Shown: positions 1-7,483 of the stretch, one piece after another | Position numbering within the stretch: the stretch's first letter is position 1 | Layout of the letters: every line of letters starts with the position of its first letter | Origin: Euperipatoides rowelli | Taxonomy: Eukaryota > Onychophora > Udeonychophora > Euonychophora > Peripatopsidae | Length of the DNA stretch: 11,664 nt | Reading direction: 5' to 3' (one strand) | Assembly (NCBI GenBank): GCA_003024985.2 | Contig: PXIH01S0023236.1 | The notes under the pieces: generated by a model | Told to the model about the DNA's origin: nothing | Seen by the model: only the letters and a program-made list of their open reading frames with translations | The model's database searches: none | Position numbers and translations under genes: made by a program

Positions 1-142
1 TTGGTTCTTCTACACCACATAGAAAATGGAGGTAAATGAGGCATACAACTGGATAAAATTAGAGCTCATTGTGGCCTACGTATAAAAAAATAACTTGAGC
101 GTATCAAGCCTCCCTATGTATCAACCCTCCCCGGTCTCCCCT
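1..142. other. unassigned DNA upstream of the copia remnant
   Basis: I recognise no coding sequence here. Positions 100-137 hold two imperfect neighbouring copies of a short motif (GTATCAAGCCTCCCTAT, then GTATCAACCCTCCCCGG). Copia integrase-like translation begins only at about 143, so this stretch is either too decayed to read or lies outside the element. The missing gag, protease and most of integrase would otherwise be expected to the left. Confidence 0.4.
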
Positions 143-424
143 AAGACTTATGACACAGGAAAATTTACAATAAGTCAAAATGTTACATTGAAGACAACTA
201 TAGTGTGCCACAAGAGCTAAAGGAAAAACTAACAAATATAAACAGAGATGATCCAAGAAAAGATCAGGATATAAAATTAGACCTCTCATTTAAAGAAACA
301 CTTATACCCGAAGTAAAGAATGAAGCTCAAAAAGAAATCCATACCATGCCAAGGAGATCCGAAAGGATCAACAATAGCACACCAGCTGAGAAATTAACAC
401 TCAAAGACAATTCTGAAATCTGAC
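143..424 (+). pseudogene. copia pol: integrase C-terminal tail and linker (broken)
   Basis: The frame from 143 reads KTYDTGKFTISQNVTL, which matches the conserved end of copia integrase (a YRLYD...GKI..SRDV pattern). After a frame change near 200 a second open stretch (about 205-423) is rich in charged residues and carries RRSERINNSTP, like the basic R-R-S-x-R-I linker that precedes the copia RT. It ends at a TGA at 421-423. In an intact element this part would sit in one pol polyprotein that joins cDNA to the genome. The catalytic D,D-35-E core is missing. The integrase assignment rests on a short stretch but fits its position directly upstream of the RT. Confidence 0.7.
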
Positions 425-1186
425 ATGGAGCCTCAAAACTTTTATGACATATTAAAAATGAATGCACATGATAAGAAGTGGCTCAGAGCTGTCAGAGAAG
501 AAATGGAAGCTTTTAAAACAAACAAGGCATGGGACTTAGTACCATTACCAAAAGGCGAGAATGTAGAGGAAAGTAAATGGACATTTAAACTGAAGCAAGA
601 TTCTCATGGTGACATAATACAACACCGAGCAAGACTTGTAGCCAAGGGTTATAGCCAAATAGAAGGCATTGACTACACTGAAACTTATGCTCCCGTTGTA
701 AAATATTTGACAATGAGAACCTTATTAACTATAGCCTCAGCAATAAAGATGCAAACTAGACAACTTGATAATCAGCCTTCCTTAATGGAGACATCTCTGA
801 AGACATATACATACAGCAGCCAGAAGGTCAAGTTCAAGCAGGCATCTAGTGTGTAAGTTGAACAAATCTATCTATATGGTCTTAGTCAGGTGGCCAGCAA
901 TTAGAACCAAAAAATAAATGAAACACTTGCCAAGAAAGGTTTCACCAGAGCAAATTTAGATCAATGTCTTTACACTCTGAATGACTATGGATCATTAACT
1001 TACATTTTGCTATATGTCGATGACCTGTTGGTATATAGCGATGACCCAAAATATATTGAAAACATAACTGATACATTGGAGGAAGCCTACAGCCTAAGAG
1101 ATCTTGGACCAATTTCTTACTATTTGGGAATCTATATAACTCTTATGGAAGATGGTAAATATCTGCTCAAAAAACATCAAAAATAA
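425..1186 (+). pseudogene. copia pol: reverse transcriptase domain (frameshifted)
   Basis: The open stretch from 425 has the copia RT opening: W-x-x-A-x-x-E-E-M-E-A, then W-T-F-K-L-K, RARLVAKGYSQ and G-I-D-Y-T-E-T-Y-A-P-V. After QLD (767-769) the frame changes and continues as SAFLNGDISEDIYIQQPEG from 772, meeting a TAG at 847-849. A further change gives KLNKSIY, then G-L-S-Q, with TAG at 902-904 where the family normally has Trp. The chain continues through the catalytic YVDD (1013-1024) and DLGPISYYLGI to a TAA near 1184. The enzyme would copy element RNA into cDNA in virus-like particles. Catalytic residues survive but three frame changes and two stops exclude activity. Confidence 0.92.
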
Positions 1187-1903
1187 AAGCATTGATAAAA
1201 CAATATGTCTAGAACTAGAAAAAGATGTACATGCACCAATGGAAACGTATTTTTTAAAAAGAAAGGATGGATATGAAAAACCCATAATAGAGAAAAAGAA
1301 ATTTCAACAGGCAGTGGGGGAAATATTACATCATGGTATGGTGAGCAGATCAGATATATGTGCTTCTGTAGGATTCCTAGGGAGGAAAGTAAGCAATTCT
1401 AGTTCTGGCGATTGGGAGGCCACAAAGCATCTGATAAAATATTTAAAGACTACCATGAATGATGTTATCATCTTAGGGGGCTCTGCTGACATGACACTCA
1501 ATGGCTATGTCGATGCAGACTGGGCAGGAGATTGTCAAAACAGTAAATCTACAACTGGCTATATATTTCATTTAGACAAAAGTACTATAAGTTGGTGTAG
1601 CCGGAAGCAAAGTTGCATTGCAATGTCTTCCAAAGATGCTGAACATGTGGCTGCTGCCACAGCATGTCAAGAAACAGATATTAATGGACTTTCTGATTGA
1701 AACAGGTTTTTCGTACAATAATCCATGAGGATAATCAAAGCTCTATCAAACTTGTTGAATCTGACAAATTTCATTCTCGTACAAAACACATTGATGTTAA
1801 GTACCACCTTGTGAAAACATGATTGCTGATATCTTTACCAAACCTTTGGGAAGAAATAAATTTCAGACACTCAGAGACAAATTGGGACTTATCACATTCT
1901 TTT
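1187..1903 (+). pseudogene. copia pol: RNase H domain and pol C-terminus (broken)
   Basis: The open stretch 1152-1700 enters the copia pattern at about residue 28 (H-A-P-M-E). It carries the RNase H signature DADWAGD (1512-1532), then SKSTTGYIF and SWCSRKQSCIAMSSKDAEH. After a frame change near 1690 the chain continues as EDNQSSIKLV and TKHIDVKYH (1781-1807). After another shift near 1817 it reads ADIFTKPLG (1825-1851) and ends at TGA 1903-1905. This is the complete C-terminal signature of the family. RNase H would remove the RNA strand from the RNA-DNA hybrid. The usual S-S-T-E-A-E-Y is changed to S-S-K-D-A-E-H, another sign of decay. Confidence 0.92.
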
Positions 1904-1907
1904 GATT

Positions 1908-1916
1908 GAGTGAGGG
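1908..1916 (+). other. copia polypurine tract (plus-strand primer site)
   Basis: GAGTGAGGG follows the pol stop codon within a few bases and lies directly before a TGTTG, the usual copia arrangement of a purine tract abutting the 3' LTR. It is interrupted by one T. Confidence 0.65.
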
Positions 1917-2299
1917 TGTTGTAAAATAAGTCAACAAATTAATTATTAAACTATACTGCATTCATTCAGTTAATTTTAGTGTTAATACATTGTTTGCATA
2001 TAATTTGTAATGAATAATAATAACGTTAATAACCATTTGAATATATAATTTTAATATAGTTCACTCCATTTGTATATTGGGCCATTCATAGTTACTTACC
2101 CTATTACATAATGTGCATGCTTCATTCTTCTTTTATTTTTTTGGCATCATGCTATCAGGTGTACAATTAAACTCCTAGAGTTTTGCTCAGGATTTATTAG
2201 TAAAATATGATTACGTGTTGTTCATTTTATATCCTTAAGTTAGGGAAAGTTAGTGAGCTAGGTTTGAGTCGAATTGCATAAAATTAATATTTCAATACA
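1917..2299 (+). repeat. probable copia 3' LTR
   Basis: It begins TGTTGTAAAATAAG directly after the purine tract, in keeping with the TG...CA rule for LTRs. It is non-coding and AT-rich. The right edge at CAATACA (2293-2299) is my guess, because it is weakly complementary to the TGTTGTA start. No 5' LTR is available to fix it, and non-LTR coding sequence begins by about 2340. Confidence 0.5.
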
Positions 2300-2339
2300 G
2301 ATAAATGCAGTGCTATTAGTTTTCTTTCACTTTTATTCA

Positions 2340-3178
2340 AAATAGATGGAATAATGAGTCAATATGTAGACATAAATGGAGGAGTTCCTCAAGGAGCAAT
2401 TCTTTCACCTATGTTTTTTAATATCTATCTTAGTGACATTACTCATTGTATAGAATCCAACCTGCTTATTTATGCAGATGACAGTAAAATATTCCATAGA
2501 ATTTACTCTAAAAATGATATAGATATTGTTCAAAGTGGTCAAAAATAACTTTTGGTGCTTTTCAAATAATTTAGAAATCTTGAAAAAATAGATGTAATTC
2601 ACTTTAAAAAAAAAAAATTAATAATCATAGTTATTTTTTGGAAAATAATTTAATAAAAAATGCTGCATATCATAAAGATTTAGGAGCAACTTTTGAAGAG
2701 AAATGTTGTTTTTCTTACCCCAAGTTGACTATATTATAAAAAATGTTAAAAAAAGATTTGCAATTATAAGGAACAATTTAAAATTCATGAATTAAAAATC
2801 TTTTGTAATTATATACAAATCTTATTTCATTATAATTTTTGATTATATTATTCTGTGGTTATTGGATTATTAAATAAAAAAGACCAGGATAAATTAATTA
2901 GAATTTAAATCCATCAGATTCAAAACTAAATACGTTAATGGGTTTTGGAATCTATCTTATGAAGTCAGAATCAGATAATTAAATAAACTAACCCCTATAC
3001 AGAGAAGGCTTTATAATGATTAGAAGGCAATTTAAAATTTTTATTTTTAGTAGGAAAAAGAGAAAATTCTAGAGGTCACAATTTCTCTTTGTTAAATATA
3101 GAAAATCCAGTGTTTTAGATAATTCAATAGAATTTAGAAGTGTAAATGAATGGAATGATCTACCATCGTCTGTATTTA
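2340..3178 (+). pseudogene. CR1/L2-like non-LTR retrotransposon RT fragment
   Basis: The clear part is 2354-2548, with the RT motif GGVPQGAILSPMFFNIYLSD, then the catalytic YADD (2471-2482) and S-K-I-F. After a frame change near 2530 it continues NNFWCFSNNLEI, then H-K-D-L-G-A-T-F (the D-L-G-V-x-x-D block) near 2670, F-A-I-I-R-N-N-L-K-F, and RGHNFSLLN near 3075. It ends with F-R-S-V-N-E-W-N-D-L-P-S-S-V-F up to about 3178, the usual thumb/C-terminal W-N-x-L-P block. Endonuclease and fingers are missing. In life it would carry out target-primed reverse transcription. Many frameshifts make it dead. Clade choice (CR1/L2 rather than jockey) is tentative. Confidence 0.85.
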
Positions 3179-3404
3179 GGGCCCCATACACATGGACATT
3201 TTATTCATAGCTCAACTGTGGAAGAGCCACCCTTCTTGATACTGGCTGAGCCCTGGTTGAGCCTTAATCAATGTCCATGCAATCACGATCCTGGCTCATC
3301 CACGGTTGAGCCGTGTTGGTGTTTCGTTATTACGCCGATTGTAGCGCTATTTTACCACTCGTGAGATATTTAATTCTCACGACGTCTTATTTTTTTATTT
3401 CAAA
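3179..3404 (+). mobile_element. probable PIF/Harbinger-type transposon left end
   Basis: RT-derived coding sequence stops abruptly at GTATTTA, and GGGCCCCATACAC starts at 3179. Terminal GGGCCC-type repeats with a 3-bp TWA duplication (here TTA at 3176-3178) are typical of PIF/Harbinger elements. The stretch is more GC-rich than its surroundings. It contains nested inverted repeats: CATGGACATT (3191-3200) with AATGTCCATG (3270-3279), and GCTCAACTGTGG (3210-3221) with a CCACGGTTGAGC copy near 3300-3311 (one mismatch). I found no matching right end, so the boundary call rests on the left end and on the Myb-like remnant that follows. Confidence 0.45.
3359..3382. other. 8-bp perfect stem-loop
   Basis: TCGTGAGA (3359-3366) and TCTCACGA (3375-3382) are perfect inverted copies around an 8-base AT loop. 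It sits 22 bases before the ATG of the Myb/SANT-like remnant. Its role is unknown; it could be part of the transposon's 5' region. Confidence 0.5.
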
Positions 3405-3580
3405 ATGTCGGTACATGGTACTAATTGGTGCGAAGACAAGGTTTTTTTTCTTTAATAGAAATTTGGGGAAATGAAAAAATCAGATGATATTTATAATTAT
3501 GATGTTTGGCTATAAAAACTTGGGATAATATTTTGACAATCTTGTGCTACTAGGAATTATTAAAATATTTGGAATCAGGC
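3405..3580 (+). pseudogene. Myb/SANT-like DNA-binding domain remnant
   Basis: From the ATG at 3405 the frame reads NWCEDKVFFL and stops (TAA 3453-3455). In the neighbouring frame it continues LIEIWGNEKIR (from 3452) and then D-D-I-Y-N-Y-D-V-W. The pattern W-x-E-D-K-V-x-x-L-I-E-I-W-G-x-E-K-I matches the first two helices of the Myb/SANT-like domains (Myb_DNA-bind_4/5 families) found in many animal proteins and in the second protein of PIF/Harbinger elements. The rest of the domain, including the third helix, cannot be read safely. It follows the Harbinger-like end by about 220 bases, which suggests it is that element's Myb-like gene. A captured host exon is the alternative. The domain call is fairly good; its origin is inference. 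Confidence 0.55.
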
Positions 3581-3928
3581 TGGATTCAAAATTAAAAAAA
3601 AACAGCCTAAGCATGGCCTAAAATAAAGGCACAAAACATTATAAAAAATCAAAATGAGCACTAGAGAACAATGCCATAGTAAAATTTGATATTTCTATGA
3701 GTAGCATGAAAGTTAGAGCCTAGTCTTATGATGCTATGCAAAGTAATTATAGTCATAAATATGATTTGTTCAGCAGAGAGAAAATATTAACTTTTAATCC
3801 CAAAGTTTATAGTAAACTAGTTTCATAATTCACTGAATTCCATTCAAGCTTCTTAGAGAAAATGTTTTAATCTGATTTCACACTCAAAAATAAATTTAAC
3901 TTATTATCTATATAATCGTTAAGATTAA
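3581..3928. other. unassigned AT-rich DNA
   Basis: I see no open frame, recognisable motif or clear repeat in this stretch. It may be the decayed remainder of the Harbinger-like element. Confidence 0.5.
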
Positions 3929-4438
3929 AGGCTCATTTATACTTTTTCAGAACAGATCTCCAATTTGTTTTAATCCATCTCAGAAATGGAGAATGATGGA
4001 TGTGTAAATGAGTTCATACTTTTCTGGTATTGCTATAAACATTAACCAACCATGTTCCTCCATCAGTTGTTATAGTTTTTACGGGGTCGCAATGATCAAA
4101 TAAATGTCTAGTATCACATAAAATATTTTATTTTTTTCTTTATTTACTACTTTACGAAAATCCATTTTCAAATATGCTGTTTTCAAACTAAACCAGTCAG
4201 AACAAGAACAGTGTGTCTACTCTACTTAGAAAACCTAAGATATGATTGGTTCAATGACTAACAAGATGGACAACAAACGGATAGGTCAGCGTAAAAGTTG
4301 GATTTTTTTTTTCAATAAAACTATGACAGATGGCTATCCGTCTTTTGCATGCCTGGCTGCAGCAATCTGCATGATATTATGCAAATCTATCCATTTTTAC
4401 ATAATAGACAAGCAATGCATAGAAGTATAAATGAGTCT
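3929..4438. mobile_element. MITE with 16-bp terminal inverted repeats
   Basis: AGGCTCATTTATACTT (3929-3944) and AAGTATAAATGAGTCT (4423-4438) are inverted copies matching at 15 of 16 positions. The element is about 510 bp and carries no protein gene. An inner stem pairs ACGGATAG (4277-4284) with CTATCCGT (4334-4341). A third, related terminus-like motif (TGTAAATGAGTTCATAC) lies near 4002-4018, so a shorter element may be nested at the left. Flanks are TTAA on the left and AATT on the right. A TAA duplication is possible only if the left end is shifted one base, so the superfamily stays open. Confidence 0.6.
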
Positions 4439-4588
4439 AATTCATGATTTTTACTCCATTTCAATACAAATGTTGCACAATGACAACAATACAAAGAAAT
4501 CAAACATTTCATTCAAGATAAACATACAAAATGATATAGCTTCAAAATGTCAGTACGAATGCTGAATCAATAAAAATTAAAACGTAAA

Positions 4589-4596
4589 ATAGCAGC
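4589..4596. repeat. 8-bp target-site duplication ATAGCAGC (left copy)
   Basis: It directly precedes the CAGTGCTAG terminus of the hAT-type element and is identical to 5988-5995, which directly follows the far right terminus. An 8-bp duplication is diagnostic for hAT insertions. Confidence 0.85.
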
Positions 4597-5211
4597 CAGT
4601 GCTAGAAATTATAATTTTTTGGTGGTAGTCCACCGGACTACAACTCTTAATGTAGCAGTAGCCCGAGTGTTTTGGTAGTAGCCCAAATTTTCTGCAGAAA
4701 AACAATCCAATTAAACAGAACATTTTTGCTTGTTTATTTTTATTATTTTGATTCATGCAAAGTTGATACCCTAATAAGTCTACACTGGTATTAATTGTAG
4801 GATTCCACTAGTCACTGGTATTAAAGCTAGTATTGAGTACTAGCTAGTATCTGGTCATCCCAAGCCCAGTCCAAACATAAAAAATAAAAAAATATTATTT
4901 TTTTATTGTCTAATAGGCTGTAGGAAAATGTACTTTAGCATCTGGATCTCAGACCAACCAGTATGTTTCAGTCTATTAAACAATAAAAAAAGGGGGGTGG
5001 GTGGGTCTTTTTTAAATGGATTATATAAAAATTATGTACAATCCGAACAAAGTTTGGTCCAATTTAATTAGGAATAGAAGGGTTTTACTGTATTTATTTT
5101 TTTTACATTTTTACCGGAAGCCTGACGGGCTACCTCTAAACTTGCAAGTAGTAGCCCAACCAATTAATTAGTAGCTTCAGGCTTCTGCGCTACCACTAAT
5201 TTTGAGCCCTG
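4597..5211. mobile_element. hAT-type non-autonomous element, copy A
   Basis: It begins CAGTGCTAGAAATTA and ends TAATTTTGAGCCCTG. The reverse complement of the end is CAGGGCTCAAAATTA, so the ends pair with few mismatches in the CAG...CTG style of hAT elements. Subterminal GTAGCCC and GTAGTAGCCC motifs occur on both sides. Inside are an 8-bp stem AGCTAGTA/TACTAGCT (4825-4845) and the sequence GGGTTTTACTG followed by TA (5081-5092), which looks like a pogo/Tigger terminus. There is no transposase gene. The left flank is ATAGCAGC but the right flank is GTATCCAG, so this copy has no duplication of its own. Confidence 0.8.
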
Positions 5212-5284
5212 GTATCCAGTCTGGCATGCCACCGAAAATCTCTAAACTGCCATCTTCGGCACCCGTGCCGCCTATTTGCCATAC
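5212..5284 (-). other. GC-rich exon-like fragment
   Basis: This 73-bp stretch is a little over half G+C in surroundings of roughly 30%. On the minus strand it follows TTGATTTATTTCAG, an acceptable 3' splice site, and is open throughout in one frame with a non-AT-biased composition (VWQIGGTGAEDG, then GGMPDW). It abuts the right end of hAT copy A. I do not recognise the protein. A host exon from another locus brought in by misassembly is my reading; chance is possible. Confidence 0.3.
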
Positions 5285-5318
5285 CTGAAATAAATCAACA
5301 TATTTTTTTTTCCTTATA

Positions 5319-5380
5319 CAGTAAAAACTCTATTACTTGTGCCTCTATTATCCGTTTTTCCGCTCTTTCGTGCGTGTTAA
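5319..5380. mobile_element. pogo/Tigger-like terminus
   Basis: CAGTAAAAACTCTATTAC follows TA at 5317-5318 and is followed by ATTATCCG. The TA target and the CAGTAAAA...TTATCCG pattern resemble Tigger/pogo ends. No opposite end was found before the N at 5437, so only a fragment is present. Confidence 0.35.
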
Positions 5381-5436
5381 AAAATCAATAATTAAAATAA
5401 TTAATAATAAAGATAAATAAGTTTGTTTTTGTACTA

Positions 5437-5437
5437 N
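5437..5437. other. undetermined base: assembly join
   Basis: This is the only N in the window. The second hAT copy begins on the next base, at an internal position that corresponds to 4703 of copy A, which is what a contig join inside a repeat looks like. Confidence 0.85.
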
Positions 5438-5987
5438 CAATCCAATTAAACAGAACATTTTTGCTTGTTTATTTTTATTATTTTGATTCATGCAAAGTTG
5501 ATACCCTAATAAGTCTACACTGGTATTAATTGAAGGATTCCACTAGTCACTGGTATTAAAGCTAGTATTGAGTACTAGATAGTATCTGGACATCCCAAAC
5601 CCAGTCCAAACATAAAAAAAAAAAAAAATACTATTTTTTTTTATTGTCTAATAGGCTTTAGGAAAATGGTAGGTCTGAGTCACAGACCAACCAGTCTCCT
5701 TCAGTCTAATAAACAATAAAAAAAAAGGGGTGGGTGGGTCTTTTTTAAATGGATTATATAAAAATTCTGTACAATCCGAACAGAGTTTGGTCCAAATTAA
5801 TTAGGAATAGAAGGAATACAAAGTTACTTTACAAACTTATAAAATTAGGAATAGAAGGGTTTTACTGTATTTATTTTTTTACATTTTTACCAGTAGCCTC
5901 ACTGGCTACCTCTAAACTTACAAGTAGTAGTCCAACCAATTAATTAGTAGCTTCAGGCTACTGGGCTACCACTAATTTTGAGCCCTG
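5438..5987. mobile_element. hAT-type non-autonomous element, copy B (left end missing)
   Basis: It is closely similar to 4703-5211 along its length and in the same orientation. Differences are scattered substitutions, homopolymer changes and an insertion of about 40 bp near 5812-5855 bounded by two copies of ATTAGGAATAGAAGG. It ends at TGAGCCCTG (5987), and ATAGCAGC follows. Its first 106 bp, including the left terminus, are absent because the copy starts directly after the N. The ORF-like stretch at 5749-5943 is non-coding element sequence. Confidence 0.85.
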
Positions 5988-5995
5988 ATAGCAGC
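5988..5995. repeat. 8-bp target-site duplication ATAGCAGC (right copy)
   Basis: Identical to 4589-4596. It directly follows the right terminus of copy B, so 4597 and 5987 are the two ends of one insertion event. Confidence 0.85.
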
Positions 5996-6660
5996 TATTG
6001 GTTACAATCAATTAAGGGAATGAAAAAGAAGTTCTATACTGCTTTGCTATTTAATATTAAAAATGAAAAAAGTTTATGTACAGTAAATACAAAATTTGTT
6101 GAAAATATATTAAAAATGAGATTTAAAAAAAAAACGAAACACTAAAAACTTGAAATTGTGCATAAAAGCTCAGATTTCACTAAAAATACATTTATTTTAA
6201 TGGAAATAATTATGACTAGCTAGTATGGAATAATTTGATATATGATTCCTTGGATAATAACAACAAAGAACAATTTGTTTTACAAACAGCTAAATTTCAT
6301 TTTTATACAAAACATTTGAAAAATATTTTTACTTTTCTTTTGATGTAGTAAATACAGTATTGATTATTTTTCTTCTTAAATGACACTGAATATGAGAGAC
6401 TGCTTGCTTTGTTGTAATTGGAAGATGATAGAAAGGTTTTTTTATTTTTTTTTTACTTCTATACTGATCAAATAAGTAAAATAGCATAACTATTTTGAAA
6501 ATTAAAAAGTTCTAGAATGTTCTATAGTTTCCATATTATAACATAAAAATTAATTATTTTTATGCTTCAGACAATATATATATCATGCTTGCAAAATTCA
6601 CTTGTCTGGCCATCAGAGACAAATGAATATTTTTACTGAAAGTAACTTTTTAAACCTGGT
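5996..6660. other. unassigned AT-rich DNA
   Basis: I see no gene, terminal repeat or recognisable motif. The stretch has many T and A runs. Confidence 0.5.
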
Positions 6661-6722
6661 CGTCCAAAGGGACGATTGATAAAACACCGACTTATATTCA
6701 TACATTTTTAAAAATTTGGCTG

Positions 6723-6910
6723 GCACTTTTACCCAAGAGGCGCTTATATGCATTAATTTTTTTTTTAATCTGCCTAGTGGTTTATGCGAGAAGTGTTTGC
6801 AAAATTTGTCTTGCGTGAGAAAGTGAATATTTTTCATACATTTTGACAATTGCATCTAGAGCTTTGCACCGGGAGGAGTTCAAAATTGCATGTTTTTGAC
6901 ATTTTCTCAA
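6723..6910 (+). repeat. degenerate ~54-bp tandem array, copy 1
   Basis: Repeated variants of a GCAC-T-rich/GAGAGG motif occur: GGCACTTTTACCCAAGAGG at 6722, GGTTTATGCGAGAAGTG at 6779, TGCGTGAGAAAGTG near 6814 and GCACCGGGAGGAG at 6866, with T/A-rich stretches between. A related GAGCTCAAATCCTTTGA lies at 7145. Units are strongly diverged. The minus-strand open frames here (6613-6855, 6782-7003) show no protein family and follow from the repeat. Copy 2 lies at 11020-11345 in the same orientation. Confidence 0.5.
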
Positions 6911-6984
6911 ATAAGTCATTGCTAGGGCTGCCAAAAACCTTGTGCTTTGAATCGGAGGCAGGCTAAAAACGTGGACTTGGCTTT

Positions 6985-7316
6985 CAAAATTTTCCCTGAC
7001 CATTTTTTTTTTTTTAGTTTATGTGTGTTTTGTATATAGGGTGTAAGAGAATGAGAAAAATTTGCATAAAATTTGATATTTTAATGAAAACAGCCATATG
7101 AACATCATGTATTTCAATGACAAGTATGCAAAGGCTAAGGAGAGAGCTCAAATCCTTTGATTTCATAAGTTGTTTCTAATAAAAGTCCTCTCCCCCCCCC
7201 CCAATTTTTTTTTAAAAAGTAGATCAATTTGGGAGCTATCAATTTTAAAAAAAAAAAAAATCTGTAGAGGCTGTCAATCTGTCATTTCGTTAAATGTCTG
7301 AGTTATATGAAACTTA
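6985..7316. other. unassigned DNA with homopolymers
   Basis: It holds T runs, an 11-base C run (7192-7202) and a long A run before 7260, but no gene that I can support. Confidence 0.5.
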
Positions 7317-7483
7317 TTAGCCAGGTTAGTCGTTGACCTTTTACTATCTTGCACAGGAAAGGTTATCACACCCATTTAGTTTTCTACACCAATCATGTTT
7401 ATTGATTCAATACATAGCCTACTTAACCTTTACGTGATAGCTAGATTGAAGAATTTTTTTTTCATTTTTTATTTATTTTATAC
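7317..7483 (+). repeat. long inverted repeat, left arm
   Basis: Starting TTAGCCAGGTTAGTC, this arm matches the reverse complement of 10618-10773 over about 160 bp, by eye at roughly three quarters identity or better. Exact blocks are CCTTTTACTATCTTGCA (7337-7353 with 10737-10753) and CACCAATCATGTTTATT (7387-7403 with 10686-10702). It ends in a T-rich tail with TATTTATTTTAT. No protein is encoded. Confidence 0.8.

Larger units (their letters stand above)
143..2299 (+). mobile_element. Ty1/copia LTR retrotransposon, 5'-truncated and decayed
   Basis: In order on the plus strand the sequence shows the end of integrase, reverse transcriptase, RNase H, a polypurine tract and a probable 3' LTR. The order integrase-RT-RNase H is what separates Ty1/copia from Ty3/gypsy elements. 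Gag, protease, the integrase core and the 5' LTR are absent from the window, so age cannot be estimated from LTR divergence and no target duplication can be checked. At least five frame changes or stops are needed to read the pol chain, so the copy is inactive. The right boundary is approximate. Confidence 0.9.

Noticed and set aside
1094-1285. 63-residue minus-strand open frame
   Set aside because: It is antisense to copia pol.
2405-2602. 65-residue minus-strand open frame
   Set aside because: It is antisense to the clear CR1-like RT motifs.
3146-3364. 72-residue plus-strand open frame
   Set aside because: It crosses the junction at 3179 between RT remnant and transposon end, and matches no family.
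4242-4430. 62-residue plus-strand open frame
   Set aside because: It lies wholly inside the MITE, including its terminal repeat.
4597-5987. a genuine tandem duplication of the hAT element
   Set aside because: Copy B lacks its left end exactly at the N, and the outer 8-bp duplication belongs to one insertion; a misassembly explains both facts better.
6613-7003. two overlapping minus-strand open frames
   Set aside because: They fall in the degenerate tandem array and show no motif.
7192-7202. 11-base C run
   Set aside because: A homopolymer with no supporting context; likely slippage.
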